Of a stretch of DNA of 64,000 nucleotides, positions 33,911 through 44,270 are shown piece after piece; position 1 is the stretch's first letter, and the number at the start of each line of letters is the position of its first letter. The position numbers and the translations under genes are program-made. The stretch lies in assembly GCA_963383645.1 (NCBI GenBank), contig OY726576.1, forward strand, positions 12,132,928 through 12,196,927, written 5' to 3'. Origin of the DNA: Muscardinus avellanarius (taxonomy: Eukaryota > Chordata > Mammalia > Rodentia > Gliridae). The notes beneath the pieces were generated by a model. It was not told the DNA's origin. It was given only the letters and a program-made list of their open reading frames with translations, and did not search any database.

Positions 33911-34060
33911 AAGCCGGATGTGGTGGCACACGTTTGTAATCCCAGCATTCAGGATTAAAAGAAAAAAAAAAAAAACTAGAGTGGCAATGTAGCTCAGAGG
34001 TAGAATACCCTTGGGTTCAATACCCAGTACCACCACCACCAAAAAAAAAAAAAAAAAAAA
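33911..34060 (+). mobile_element. Internally deleted B1-dID SINE
   Basis: The B1 start (agccggatgtggtggcacac) jumps after about 45 nt to the dID half (gtggcaatgtagctcagagg ... agtaccaccaccacc). Confidence 0.75.
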
Positions 34061-34231
34061 GGAATTGACTACATAGAAATATGAAAGGTGTCCTCACCAC
34101 ATACTGGAACCACATAAAAATAAGAGAAGGACCTGATGCCCATGTTATATAAAGAGATGGCTCCAGGAATTGCTGTGGAAAGAAGCCACGGTCAGCTGGG
34201 GTAGCTATCTCTAGAAAGTAAGATTAGGTAA

Positions 34232-34579
34232 TGTTGGAAATAAAAGGACAAAGGAAACTCGACTCCACATCAAGGACCAGGCTTTATTCAGGGATAAAAC
34301 CTGGAAGGGAGCCCTGACCAGGGCAAGAACCCACGAGAGCGGGATTCTGCTTCCTTACAGACTGGAGGCTTCTCCTGGGTTAAGGAGCAGAGTTACAGGA
34401 GCGGTCATGTAATTCCCCCGTGGGAGGCTTGACACCCAGCCAGGTTGGGTAAAACTTATGGGCTGGGGCCGGGGGGACCGTTAGGCGCGTGTCTGCCTGT
34501 TTTCACGCTTTTTCTTGGTTCTGTTTTCTCTCCCGTCTCCTTCCACAAGACCTCACCGCCGGACCTCACAGTGCCCACA
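34232..34579 (-). mobile_element. Solo LTR, 348 bp
   Basis: On the minus strand it runs from tgtgggcactgtgaggtccg to ttttatttccaaca, with an AATAAA polyadenylation signal (tgaataaagc, antisense of 34283-34292). Flanks are ggtaa (34227-34231) and ggtag (34580-34584), an imperfect 5-bp TSD. No internal region is present, so it is probably a recombined solo LTR. Confidence 0.7.
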
Positions 34580-34649
34580 GGTAGGGCTGTCTGAAAAGTG
34601 AACACTATTACTTTTTACTTTATAAAGCTTGGTGTTTGTACTGTTTTAG

Positions 34650-34652
<3 letters not shown>

Positions 34653-34693
<41 letters not shown>
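34653..34693 (+). repeat. (TG)n microsatellite
   Basis: About 20 tg units. Confidence 0.95.
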
Positions 34694-34695
<2 letters not shown>

Positions 34696-35096
34696 GGTGA
34701 ATTAAGTTCTTACTTCAGAACCCCCCCCCCAACCCACGAGCTAAGTTTCCTGAGAGGCCTTGGTCTGACCGGTTAAGCTACCATCCCCCTGGTCACTTAG
34801 CTGGGAGACCTGCCCCTCCTGGTGACTGTTGGCCAATCAGTGAAAGGGACATTCCCCGCTGACCCAGAGCCAATTACCTGGCCGCAGGACCCCCTCCCAT
34901 GGGACTCTAGCCAGTTAGTTCAAAGGGCACCTCTCCTAGCCTATTAGCCCCAACCTGTGACTCCAAGCCCCTATATAACACTGACCCCAGCATGCGTTCC
35001 CTCTCTCCTTTATTCTTTTTCTCTTCCCCTTTCTCTTTCTTCATCTCTCTCTCTCTCTTCCTTTCATACCGGGGTCTCTGGTGTGGTCAAACTTTG

Positions 35097-35098
<2 letters not shown>
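34692..35098 (+). mobile_element. Probable LTR, U3-R part
   Basis: It has two CCAAT boxes (ttggccaatcag near 34829, agccaattacc near 34869), a TATA box (ccctatataacactga near 34970) and a downstream pyrimidine-rich tract, in the order of a gammaretrovirus-like LTR. Its 3' end is cut by a SINE with a (TG)n tail. No TSD was found, and a non-LTR promoter is possible. Confidence 0.5.
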
Positions 35099-35141
<43 letters not shown>

Positions 35142-36028
35142 ACTGGGAACTGAACCCAGGGGCATTCTTCCTCTGAGCAACACCTCCAGCCATATTTTAT
35201 CTTTTATTTGGAAACAGGGTCTCACTAAGTTGCAGAGTGTTATGGTTTGGGGGGTGAGGGTTACCGTTTGGGGGAAACTGTCCCCGGGGATCTTTGTTAG
35301 ACCCCTGGGAATAATTTCCCAGTAAAACCACAAAAAAAAAAAAAAAAAACCCAAAAACAGAAAAACCATGGGTTCTTGTCCTGAGCTAAGGATAAATACA
35401 CATTAGCCCGGACTCTTGCTGAAGATTTAAAGAAGTTTATTAAAAAGATAGAAATACAGAAGATAGTTACAGCCCCATGCCATTCAGGCATGGGGGGGTT
35501 CGAATGAATTCACCCAAGATACAACACGTGGACCAAATTTTTCTATACATGACACCCTCCATCTTGTTCACATAATTCTGGTGTAGTAAAAATCCTGTAA
35601 GGTTTCTCCCCTTACCCTGTAAGGTACCTACCCCCCACCAAGGTGTCTTTCACAAAGGTCCATCCCCTCCTCCCATCCTACCTAGATTATTATGTAGATC
35701 TGTCTTTAGAAAGAGGAAGCCCTAGCTCCCCTCTCCTATGGACTTGCTAATTACTTTTAGCTCAGTCAAAGTTTCAAGAGCTGTTTGCTTCTTGACCGAA
35801 AACAAGACCAAGTCTTCCTTTCCCCAGGTCTGCCACCATTTTGACACAATTATTTTTGAAATATATCTATTAATAATCAGAGCTTTCTCAAATCTTCCTA
35901 GGCCATTCCCAATACTGGTACACAGAGGGCCTCACCATGTTGTTGAGGCTGGCCACAGATCTGCGATTCTCCTGTATCAGCCTCCCAAGTACTGAGATTA
36001 CAAGCATGCACCACCATGCCTGGCTTAA
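35099..36028 (-). mobile_element. B1-dID SINE with (TG)n tail, split by a solo LTR
   Basis: Halves at 35099-35237 and 35923-36028. cagag is duplicated around the LTR. Confidence 0.88.
35238..35922 (-). mobile_element. Solo LTR, 685 bp (family shared with 39006)
   Basis: Minus-strand termini are tgtaccagtattgggaatgg and ccataaca. The TSD cagag (35233-35237 and 35923-35927) is exact, and removing the element restores the SINE. The minus strand contains an AATAAA-type signal (tttttaataaacttc). There is no gag-pol-env and no second LTR, which fits LTR-LTR recombination. Confidence 0.85.
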
Positions 36029-36067
36029 ACTCATGATTTTTTTTTTAACATTATTAAAATATATACA

Positions 36068-36720
36068 GTAAGCCAGGCGTGGTGGCGCACGCTTGTAATC
36101 CCAGCATTCGGGAGGCTGAGACCAGAGGATCGCGGTTCGCGGACAGCCTCAGCTACTTAGTGAGGGCCTCTGCAGCTCAGTGAGACCTGGTTTCAAAATA
36201 ATGAATAAAAAATAGGGCAGGAGCTGTAGCTCAGAGGTCGAATGCCCCTGGGTTCCATCCCCAGACCTGCAAAAAAATAAAAAAATAAAAATAAAATATA
36301 TACAGTAGGGCCGGGCGTGGTGGTACACACTTGTAATCCCAGCATTTAGGAGGCTGAGACAGAAGTATGGCAGTTTGTGGACAGCCTCAGCTACTTAGGG
36401 AGACCTTTGCAACACAGTGAGACACTGCTTCAAAATAAAGAATAAAGCTGGATGTGGTGACACAGCTTGTAATCCCAGCATTTGGGAGGCAGAGACTGGA
36501 GGCCCTTCAGAGAGGCCCTTCACAACTCAGTGTGACCCTGTTTCAAAAATAAAAAGACTGAAAAAAAAAATAGAGCTGGGGGTATAGCTGGGAGGTACAA
36601 TGCCCCTGGGTTCCATTCTCAGTACCACAGAAAAATAAAAAATATTCTTTATTTTTGTGGGCTGGGGGTGTAACTCAGAAGTAGAATGCCCCTGGGTTCA
36701 TTCAATTCCCAGTACCAAAA

Positions 36721-36767
<47 letters not shown>

Positions 36768-36850
36768 GAGTTGGGCTTGTGGTGTAGGCCAATGGTAGAG
36801 AACTTACCCAATATACTTAAAAGCCTGGGTTCAATCTCCAATAATGTGAA
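36068..36850 (+). mobile_element. B1-dID SINE cluster plus ID element
   Basis: A young copy at 36068-36295 has repeated aaaatatatacagta flanks. Further copies are at 36309-36450 and 36451-36640, and a dID unit with (CA)n at 36660-36765. A full ID-like unit is at 36768-36850 (gtggtgtaggccaatggtag ... cctgggttcaatctccaa). Confidence 0.85.
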
Positions 36851-37049
36851 AGAAAATAAAAAATAGAAAGAGTGATAGTACTATCCTAAATGTCCATGCC
36901 CCAACCATCTCATGTGTTTTAGAAGCATCATTAGTGTGTACTGTAATAACCCGGAAGTCAGAGTATCTCATTGCTGAAACGGCTTGTTTAAAGGCCAAGA
37001 GAGAGCTGGGCATGGTGGTGAGCTGAGAGACAGAATAAGAGAAAAAGAA

Positions 37050-37225
37050 GCTGTGCGTGCATGGTGGAGCACACCTGTGATCACACTATTTGAGAGGCTG
37101 AGACAGGAGGATTGCAGATTCGAGGACACACTCAGCAAGTAGGAAGAGTCTCATCAACATAGTGAGAACCTGCTTCAAAAAAAAAAAAAAGCCAGGTGTG
37201 GTGGCGCACACTTGTAACCAATCCT
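37050..37225 (+). mobile_element. B1-dID SINE fragments
   Basis: 37050-37185 (B1 half plus poly-A) and a truncated start at 37186-37225. Confidence 0.72.
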
Positions 37226-38106
37226 GCCAAGTACCCAAAGGTGGAGGACCCGCTGAGCGCACAATCCTCCCGTACCATCAAAGGGCCTGTCCTTCCTTCT
37301 CCCTGTTCTTGAGAAGGACTGACTCCTTGTCTAGTGACAGCATTGGCTATAAATACCTGTTATCAATAAGCCCTTGCAGCTGCCTGGAGCCAGGGAATTT
37401 CTCAGGAAGCCAAGTGTTTCTGAAGTTCTAGAAAGCAAAGCCAAGCTCTTAAGAGAGTGCTACGTAAAAATCACAGACCACTGTCTGATACCAAGCCCCT
37501 GCGGCAGGCCCCACAGACCAGGCTAAAAGTTTCAATGGAGTCAACTCGTGTTTGAGTTCCAGGCACCGCGCTGTAACCAAGCTGTTTATCTGACCTTCCA
37601 ATAAACCAGGATTGGAGAGATAACAGCCAAGTTTCCCCATTGGGCTCATTTCAACTGGCAAGCTGAACTGCCTGTGCCTTAATCCTTGTGTAAGAAACTT
37701 ATGTTTAAAACAGGTGACCTGAAGTAACCCAGTGTTAACCAACTACTTATTTTCCTTTTATTCTTTTTATTTATTTATCTATTTTTTTGTGTGGTACAGG
37801 GGATTGAACTCAGGATTAATCTACCTCCGAGCTACATTTCCAACCCTATTTTAGGTTGATGAGAGTCTCACTACGTGCTGAGGCTGTCCTCGAACCTGCG
37901 ATCCCCCTGTCTCAGCCTCCCAAATACTGGGGTTAAAGGTGTTTGCTACCACACTCAAATTACTTGCTCCCGGTCTTGTTCTCTGTTTCTGCTTTCTTTG
38001 GCCCTTTCCTGTCTATAAAACCAATCTCCCCTGCTTGGTTTACTGGAACACTTATTTTATGAAATAAAGAATTGCCTGAATCTAGAACTGAAAATAAAGC
38101 CAATTA
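37226..38106 (+). mobile_element. Possible ERV LTR (class unclear) interrupted by a SINE
   Basis: The 3' segment (37961-38106) has a TATA-like tgtctataaaaccaatctc and two polyadenylation-like motifs (gaaataaagaatt, aaaataaagccaa), resembling mammalian ERVL/MLT2-type LTR ends. 37226-37745 could be its U3 but is unassigned. A minus-strand B1-dID SINE occupies 37765-37960. No TG...CA termini or TSD were found. Confidence 0.4.
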
Positions 38107-38334
38107 AGATTTTGACCTTGCCAGGCGTGGTGGCGCACGCTTGTAATCCCCGCGCTTGTGAGGCGGAGACAGGAGGATCAGGCAGGTTCAAAACCAGCCG
38201 CACTGGCTTAAGAGACCCTGTTTCCAAATAAAAAGTATAAAATAGGTCCGGGAATGTAGCCCGAAGGTAGAAAGGCTTCCAGGAACCCCCGTACCACCAA
38301 AAAAAAAAAAAAAAAAAAAACAGATTTTGAACTT
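38107..38334 (+). mobile_element. Young B1-dID SINE with TSD
   Basis: agattttga flanks both sides (from about 38107 and 38322), followed by ccttg and acttag. ccaggcgtggtggcgcacgc ... gtaccacc plus poly-A. 'gggcttccagg' subfamily end, here aaggcttccagg. Confidence 0.88.
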
Positions 38335-38531
38335 AGCTGACTGATGCATGCCTGTAATCACAGTACTTGGATAGATACGAGGACCACAGGTTCAAGGACA
38401 GCCTCAGCAATTTAGCAAGACTCTCAGCCAGCACCTGTTTCAAAAAACAGAAAGAGCTTGTAATCGCAGGTGGAACCCAGGGGCATTTTACCTCTGAGCA
38501 ACACTTCCAGCCCTATTTTCCTATTTAGTCT

Positions 38532-38574
<43 letters not shown>

Positions 38575-38905
38575 GGCAGTACTGGGGCTTTCTACCTCCG
38601 GGCTACAACCCCAGCCCTATTTTTTTTTTAATAATTTATTTGGAAACAGGATCTCACTTGCTGAGAGCCTCACTAAGTAGCTGAGGCTGACTTTGAACCT
38701 GTGCGATCCTCCTGTCTCAGCCTTCCAAGAGCTGGGATTACAAGCGTGCACCACCATGCCCGGCCTTTATTCTTTATTTTGAAACAGGGCCTCACTAAGC
38801 TGTGGAGGCCTCACTAAGTAGCTGAGGCTGGCTGTGAACCTGGGGTCCTCCTATCTCAGCCTCCCAAGTACTGGATTACGAGCATGCGCCACCACACTCG
38901 GCTTC
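38335..38905. mobile_element. B1-dID SINE cluster with (TTTC)n
   Basis: Plus copy 38335-38460; minus dID 38455-38530; (TTTC)n 38529-38572; minus copies 38573-38765 and 38766-38905. Confidence 0.83.
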
Positions 38906-39005
38906 CACATTCTTTCTCTTATTTCGGAATGTACCGTGCCTTAAGTTCCAACAACAACACAAAACTAAGAGTCATTCCCAATAGCCCTGAATACGATGAG
39001 GTTTT

Positions 39006-39680
39006 TGTTATGGATTTGGGAGAATATGGTTGTGGGGAAACTGTTCCCAGGGACCCCTGTTAGGGTCCCAGACACAATTTCCCTCAAACCACAAAAAAAC
39101 CCCAAACAACCAAAAACAGAAAAAAAACCCCGCGGGTTCTTGTCCTGAGCTAAGGATAAATATACATAGCTTGGAAAGTTCCTGAAGATTCAAAGTTTAT
39201 TAAAAGATAGAAATACAGAGGATAGGTGCAGCTCCATACCAGACTGGCATGGAGGGGAGACTCGAATGAATACACCAAAGGGATCACACGTGGACCGGAA
39301 TTTTATTACCATGACCTCCATCTTGTTTACGTAATTCTGACATAGTGAACATCCCTGTAAGGTACCTTCTCTTACCCTGTAAGGTACCTCCCCCAGCAAG
39401 GTGTGGCGAGGTGTCTCCTTTCATGAAGGAAGAAGGTCAAACCCTGCTCCATCCTCCCTAGACCATCATGTAGATCTGTCTTTAGATAGAGGAAGTCCTA
39501 GTTCCCCTCTCCTATAGACTTGCTAATTACCTTTAGCTAGGTTAATTTACATTGGAATAGTTGCCTGCTTTTAGGCAGAAACCAAGTCCTTTCACAGCTT
39601 TGCTCCTCACCCAATTTTTGAAATATATTAATAATCATACCTTTCTCAAATCTTCCTAGGCCATCCCCAATACTGGTACA
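39006..39680 (-). mobile_element. Solo LTR, 675 bp (family shared with 35238)
   Basis: Minus-strand termini are tgtaccagtattggggatgg and ccataaca. The 5-bp TSD gtttt is exact (39001-39005 and 39681-39685). It is clearly homologous along its length to 35238-35922, with small indels. Confidence 0.87.
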
Positions 39681-39712
39681 GTTTTCATGACAGAAAACTA
39701 TTGACGCATATT

Positions 39713-40737
39713 TATTTTTTTGTGGTACTGGGGATTGAATCCAGGGGCATTCTACCTCTGAGCTATAACCTCAGCCCTATTTTTTATTCTTTATTTTAAA
39801 ACAAGGTCTCACTAAGTTATAGAGGGCCTCACTAAGTAGCGGAGGCTGGTTGTGCACCTGCAGTTCTCCTCTCTGAGCCTCCCAAGTACTGGGATTACAA
39901 GTGTGTGCCACCACGCCTGGCCAAGCCCTGTTTTTTAGTCTTTATTTTATTTTATTTTGCAGTACAGGGGATAGAACGCAGGGGCATTCTACTTCCGAGC
40001 TACACCTCTAGCCCTATTTTTTATTCTTTATTTTGAAACAGGGTCTCACTGAGTTGCAAAGGGCCTAAGTAGCTGAGGCTGGCCATGAACTTTGATCCTC
40101 CAGTCTCAGCCTCCTGAATGCTGGGATTACAAGCATGTGCCACCACACAGGACCTCAGTCTTTTTTTTTTTTTTTTTTTTTTTTGCAGGTCTGGGAATGG
40201 AACCCAGGGGCATTCGACCTCTGAGCTGCACCCCTTACCCTATTTTTTATTTTCTATTTTGAAACAGGGTCTCACTAAGTTGCAGATGGCCTCACTAAGT
40301 AGCTGAGGCTGTCTGCGAACCATGATCCTCCAGTCTTAGCCTCCCAAATGCTGGGGTTACAAGCGTGCGCCACCACGCCCGGCTTTAGTCTTTTTTATTT
40401 TTTATTTTTATTTTTGGTGGTACTGGGGTTCCTGGAAACCCTTCTACCTCTGTACTACACTCCCAGACCTATTTTTATCCTATTTTATTTGGAAGCAGGG
40501 TCTCTTAAGCCAGCCAGCCACGGCTGGCTTCAAACCTGCACGATCCTCCTGTCTCTGCGTCCCAAGCACAGATTACAAGCATGCGCCACCACGCCCGGCT
40601 AGTCTTTATTTTTAAACAGGGTCTCACTAAGTGGCAGAGGGCCTCACTAAGTAGCTGAGGCTGGCCACAAACTTACATCCCTGCTCTCTTAGCCTCCCAA
40701 GTACTGGGATGACAAGCACATACCACCACGCCGGGCT
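39713..40737 (-). mobile_element. Five consecutive minus-strand B1-dID SINEs
   Basis: 39713-39920, 39921-40152, 40155-40385 ('gcaggtctggg' subfamily), 40386-40600 ('ggggttcctgg' subfamily) and a shortened copy at 40601-40737. Confidence 0.88.
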
Positions 40738-40769
40738 ATTAATTCCTATTTGATCTATAGACCAGAGGA

Positions 40770-40829
40770 TGTAGGGGCGCAGCTCAGTGATAAAGCAATG
40801 CTCAGCATCCACCACACCCTGGTTCAGTA

Positions 40830-40877
<48 letters not shown>
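40770..40877 (+). mobile_element. ID-like SINE with (CA)n tail
   Basis: A full ID-like unit (ggggcgcagctcagtgataa ... caccctggttcag) without a B1 half, then (CA)n at 40831-40877. Confidence 0.7.
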
Positions 40878-40879
<2 letters not shown>

Positions 40880-41230
40880 GGCATGAGGTTGGGGATGAGA
40901 AGGAAGAAAGTCACAAGTCGCCTAGGGTCTCCCGTATCCACAGCCAAGAGGCGGACTCCTCATGGCCCACGCCCTCCAGGAATGATCTCAGATTAAGCAC
41001 CCTGGGACGCAGTGCTGTGTGAGTAAGGACTTAGTCAGTCCCTCGTGCTACCACAAGCAGTGAACACATGCCCTGAATGAAGGTCACTAGATCAACCTAG
41101 CCCTAGTCATGTCCTGACAGTTACCCTACTGTTCCTCTCGGGGTCCTCAGGGTTTCCTGCCTCTCTCTGTGTCTGACGTTGCTCACCTGTTTTACTTGAG
41201 AAATGCAATGAGTCAAACCTAAACATTTCA
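40878..41230. other. Single-copy-looking DNA
   Basis: About 350 bp. No repeat or gene recognised. Confidence 0.4.
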
Positions 41231-41428
41231 AGCCGGGCGCGGTGGCGCACACTTATCATCCCAGTCCTAGGGAGGCTGAGGCAGGAGGATCCGTGTTCAC
41301 GGTCAGTCTCAGCCACTTAGTGAGGCCCTCTGCAACTTAGTGAGACCCTGTTACAAAATAAAGAATAAAACATAGGGCAGGGGGTGTAGCTAGGAGGTAG
41401 AATGCCCCTGGGTCCCATCCCCAGTACC

Positions 41429-41463
<35 letters not shown>

Positions 41464-41560
41464 TGGAAGTGTAACTGGAGGTAGGATGGTAGGATGCCCC
41501 TGGGCTCAATCCTCAGTAAACAAATAAATAAATAAATAAACAAACAAACAAATAAATATG
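41231..41560 (+). mobile_element. B1-dID SINE plus extra dID unit
   Basis: Complete copy 41231-41460 with a run of about 29 A, then a dID unit 41461-41520 with an (AAAT/AAAC)n tail. Confidence 0.86.
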
Positions 41561-41599
41561 GGAATATTGTGTTTTACGATATTTATGGTACAATTTTTT

Positions 41600-41667
41600 T
41601 AAATTTGATTTGGTGGTACTGGGGATTGAACCCAAGGATATTCTACCTCCCAGCTACACCCCACTTT

Positions 41668-41726
<59 letters not shown>

Positions 41727-42835
41727 CTGTCTATCTCTCTTTCTTTCTTTTTTTGTATCAGGGATAGAACCAAGGAGCATTCTACCTCTGAGCTCCACTC
41801 TCAGCCCTTTTTTTTTTTGCAGGTCTGGGGATGGAACCCAGGGACATTCAACCTCCAAGCTACACCCCTGCCTTATTTTTTATTTTTTTATTTTGAAACA
41901 GTGTCTCACTGAGTTGCGGAGTGCCTCACTAAGTAGCTGAGGCTGTCCAAGAAAGGCTATCCTCCTGTCTCAGCTTCCCAAATGCTGGGATTACAAGCAT
42001 GTGCCACCACGCCCAGTTCCAGCCCTATTTTTTTTTTTTTTTTTTTTTTTGTGATGCTGGGGGTGGAACTCAGAGGCTTTTCTACCTTTGGGCTATACTC
42101 CCAGACTATTTATACTTTATGGAAACAGGGTCTCACTAAGTTGCTGAGAGCCTCACTAAGTAGCTGAGGCTGGCTCCAAACCTGTGTGATCCTCCTGTCT
42201 CGGCCTCCTAAACGCTGGGATTACAAGTGTGCGCCATCACGGCTGGCTCCATCCCTATTTTTTATTCTTTATTTTAAAACAGTCTCACTGAGTTGCAAAG
42301 AGCCTCACGAAGTAGCTGAAGCTGTCCCCAAACTGTGATCCTCCTGTCTCAGCCTCCCAAATGCTGAGATTACAAGCTTGTGCCACCATGCCTGGCTAAC
42401 CCAATTTTGTTTTTGTTTTTGTTTTTTTGTGGTACTGGGTATCCTGGAAGCTCTTTTACCTTAGGGTCTCATAAGTTACAGAACAGAGAGCCTCACAAGT
42501 TGCTGAGGTTGGCCATGAACCTGCAATCCTCCTGTCTCAGACTCCCAAGTACTAGGATTACAAGGGGTTGCCCTCACACCCGGTTTTATTTTTTTATTTC
42601 AATTCCCAGTACCATAAAAGAAAAAAAAAAACTTAACACATTTCTGTGTGTGTGTATGCATTTGTGCACACTTAGACTGAATCCAGGGGCATTCTACCTC
42701 AGAGCTACATCCCCAGCCCTATTTTTTTATTTTGAAATGAGGCCTTGCTAAGTCACTCGGGCTGGTCTCGAACTTACAGTCCTCCTGGCTCAGCTTCCCA
42801 AGTCCTGGCATTAAAAGTGTGCACCTAGCTAGGAC
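41600..42835 (-). mobile_element. Minus-strand B1-dID SINE array
   Basis: dID stubs 41600-41665 and 41750-41810 flank (TTTC)n 41666-41755. Complete copies lie at 41808-42018 and 42019-42248, shortened copies at 42249-42397 and 42404-42590, and a copy with degenerate tgtgtgtgta tail at 42645-42835. Confidence 0.83.
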
Positions 42836-42840
42836 ATAAC

Positions 42841-42841
42841 C

Positions 42842-42920
<79 letters not shown>
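42841..42920 (+). repeat. (TCTG)n(CT)n microsatellite
   Basis: About 12 tctg units and then about 15 ct units in the tail of the SINE that hosts the ERV. Confidence 0.95.
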
Positions 42921-42924
<4 letters not shown>

Positions 42925-42927
42925 GAT

Positions 42928-43251
42928 TGTTAAGTTGGGTCCTGCACTCATGTGACTTTGTGTCACATGACCTCTGCAGGGCAAGGGAGGGGCTGAAACC
43001 CCCGCGAGAATTGGGCATTCCCGCGAGTAAACCCCCATCTCGCGAGATGCATGCCTTTAAAAGGAGAGCCCGCGTCCTCTAGCTTCGGACAGGCGCGCGG
43101 GCCCCACGGTGCCTCGCCCTGATCCCCGGGAGAGCCGTGCCATTAAAACTTTACATGCCACGTGTACCGGACCTCTCTCGTGTTTTTCACACTCCGCCGT
43201 ACGCACATTATTTTTATTTTACTCGTATTTAATTTTTTATTTTACTTATCA
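42928..43251 (+). mobile_element. 5' LTR of the ERV
   Basis: Begins tgttaagttgggtcctgc and ends tttacttatca. It contains a TATA-like ctttaaaagg (about 43054), a polyadenylation-like attaaa (about 43142) and a CpG-rich U3/R with palindromic tctcgcgaga (about 43038). Confidence 0.92.
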
Positions 43252-43253
43252 TT

Positions 43254-43274
43254 TGGTGCCGAACCGGGAGAACT
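43254..43274 (+). promoter_or_regulatory. Retroviral primer-binding site, tRNA-Phe-like
   Basis: tggtgccgaaccgggag follows the LTR after two bases. It matches the tRNA-Phe 3' end as used by IAP-type elements, apart from two apparent 1-nt deletions. This suggests a class II/IAP-like origin of the leader or a decayed site. Confidence 0.65.
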
Positions 43275-43817
43275 CTTGGGTCCCTCCGCATTTTTTTCCT
43301 TTTTTTTTTTTTTTTCTGTTTTCTCTTTTTATTTTTACTCTCTTTTTGAGCCCCAGACTCTCCAACCCGCCAGCAGCTCGCCTGTGAGGTCCCACACCAG
43401 CGCTCCGCTTGCAGGCGTTGCTCCCACCACTGCCGCCGCTGCCGCCCCGTGCCTGCGTGGACTACCTCCTGCACGGGCCAGGACCTCTGCCTGCCGCTTG
43501 GACCTCCTAAAACCGCCGTTCCCGCCTGCCCACGCCGCCCGCCGCTGGAATGGGACCGCGCCGCCCGCGGACTGCGCCACGCCGTGCGCCTATGTCTTCT
43601 CCGCGCCTGGCGTTGCTTAGACCCGCCTGCCGGGGCCGCCTGCCTCCTCCATCTAGGTGGCCGCCACTCTGCTAAACAGCCCCCAGCCCGCCAAGTCCAG
43701 CCCGCGCTCCAGCTGGTTCCTCCACTCGGACTCGCGCCCTGGCGCCCTTCACCCTGTGCCTGCCCACCCCTGCTGCCTGGGCCTGGCCATTCCGGTAAGC
43801 AGCCACATGGAATTACT

Positions 43818-43833
43818 GGGGGGGGGGGGGGGG
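43818..43833 (+). repeat. G16 homopolymer in ERV leader
   Basis: An uninterrupted run of 16 G just after a splice-donor-like motif. It is probably length-variable and could be an assembly-sensitive site. Confidence 0.9.
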
Positions 43834-43902
43834 TCGCCAGCTTTGGCCCGCCATCTTGGACACGTGAAATCACTGGGGGGCCGCCATCTTGGCCCCACCA
43901 TC

Positions 43903-44270
43903 TTTAACCCCTCCCACCTCATGGCCTCACTGGAGGCCTCACCATCCTTAACCCCTCCCACCTCATGGCCTCACTGGAGGCCTCTCCATCCTTAACCCCT
44001 CCCACCTCATGGCCTCACTGGAGGCCTCGCCATCCTTAACCCCTCCCACCTCATGGCCTCACTGGAGGCCTCTCCATCCTTAACCCCTCCCACCTCATGG
44101 CCTCACTGGAGGCCTCGCCATCCTTAACCCCTCCCACCTCATGGCCTCACTGGAGGCCTCTCCATCCTTAACCCCTCCCACCTCATGGCCTCACTGGAGG
44201 CCTCGCCATCTTTAACCCCTCCCACCTCATGGCCTCACTGGAGGCCTCACAATCTTTAATCCCTCCCACT
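43903..44270 (+). repeat. 44-bp tandem repeat inside the ERV
   Basis: About eight units of cttaacccctcccacctcat + ggcctcactggaggcctc + nccatc. The variable base alternates (ctctcc / ctcgcc), giving an 88-bp higher-order period. It spans no ORF of known type. Confidence 0.93.

Noticed and set aside
34783..34870. Host gene promoter at the CCAAT/TATA cluster
   Set aside because: Motif order and the surrounding LTR pile-up fit an LTR better, although a host promoter cannot be excluded.
43229..43995. Long ORFs of 112-214 codons on both strands in the ERV interior
   Set aside because: GC-rich leader sequence with conflicting frames, poly-T and poly-G tracts; no retroviral domain. Treated as chance.
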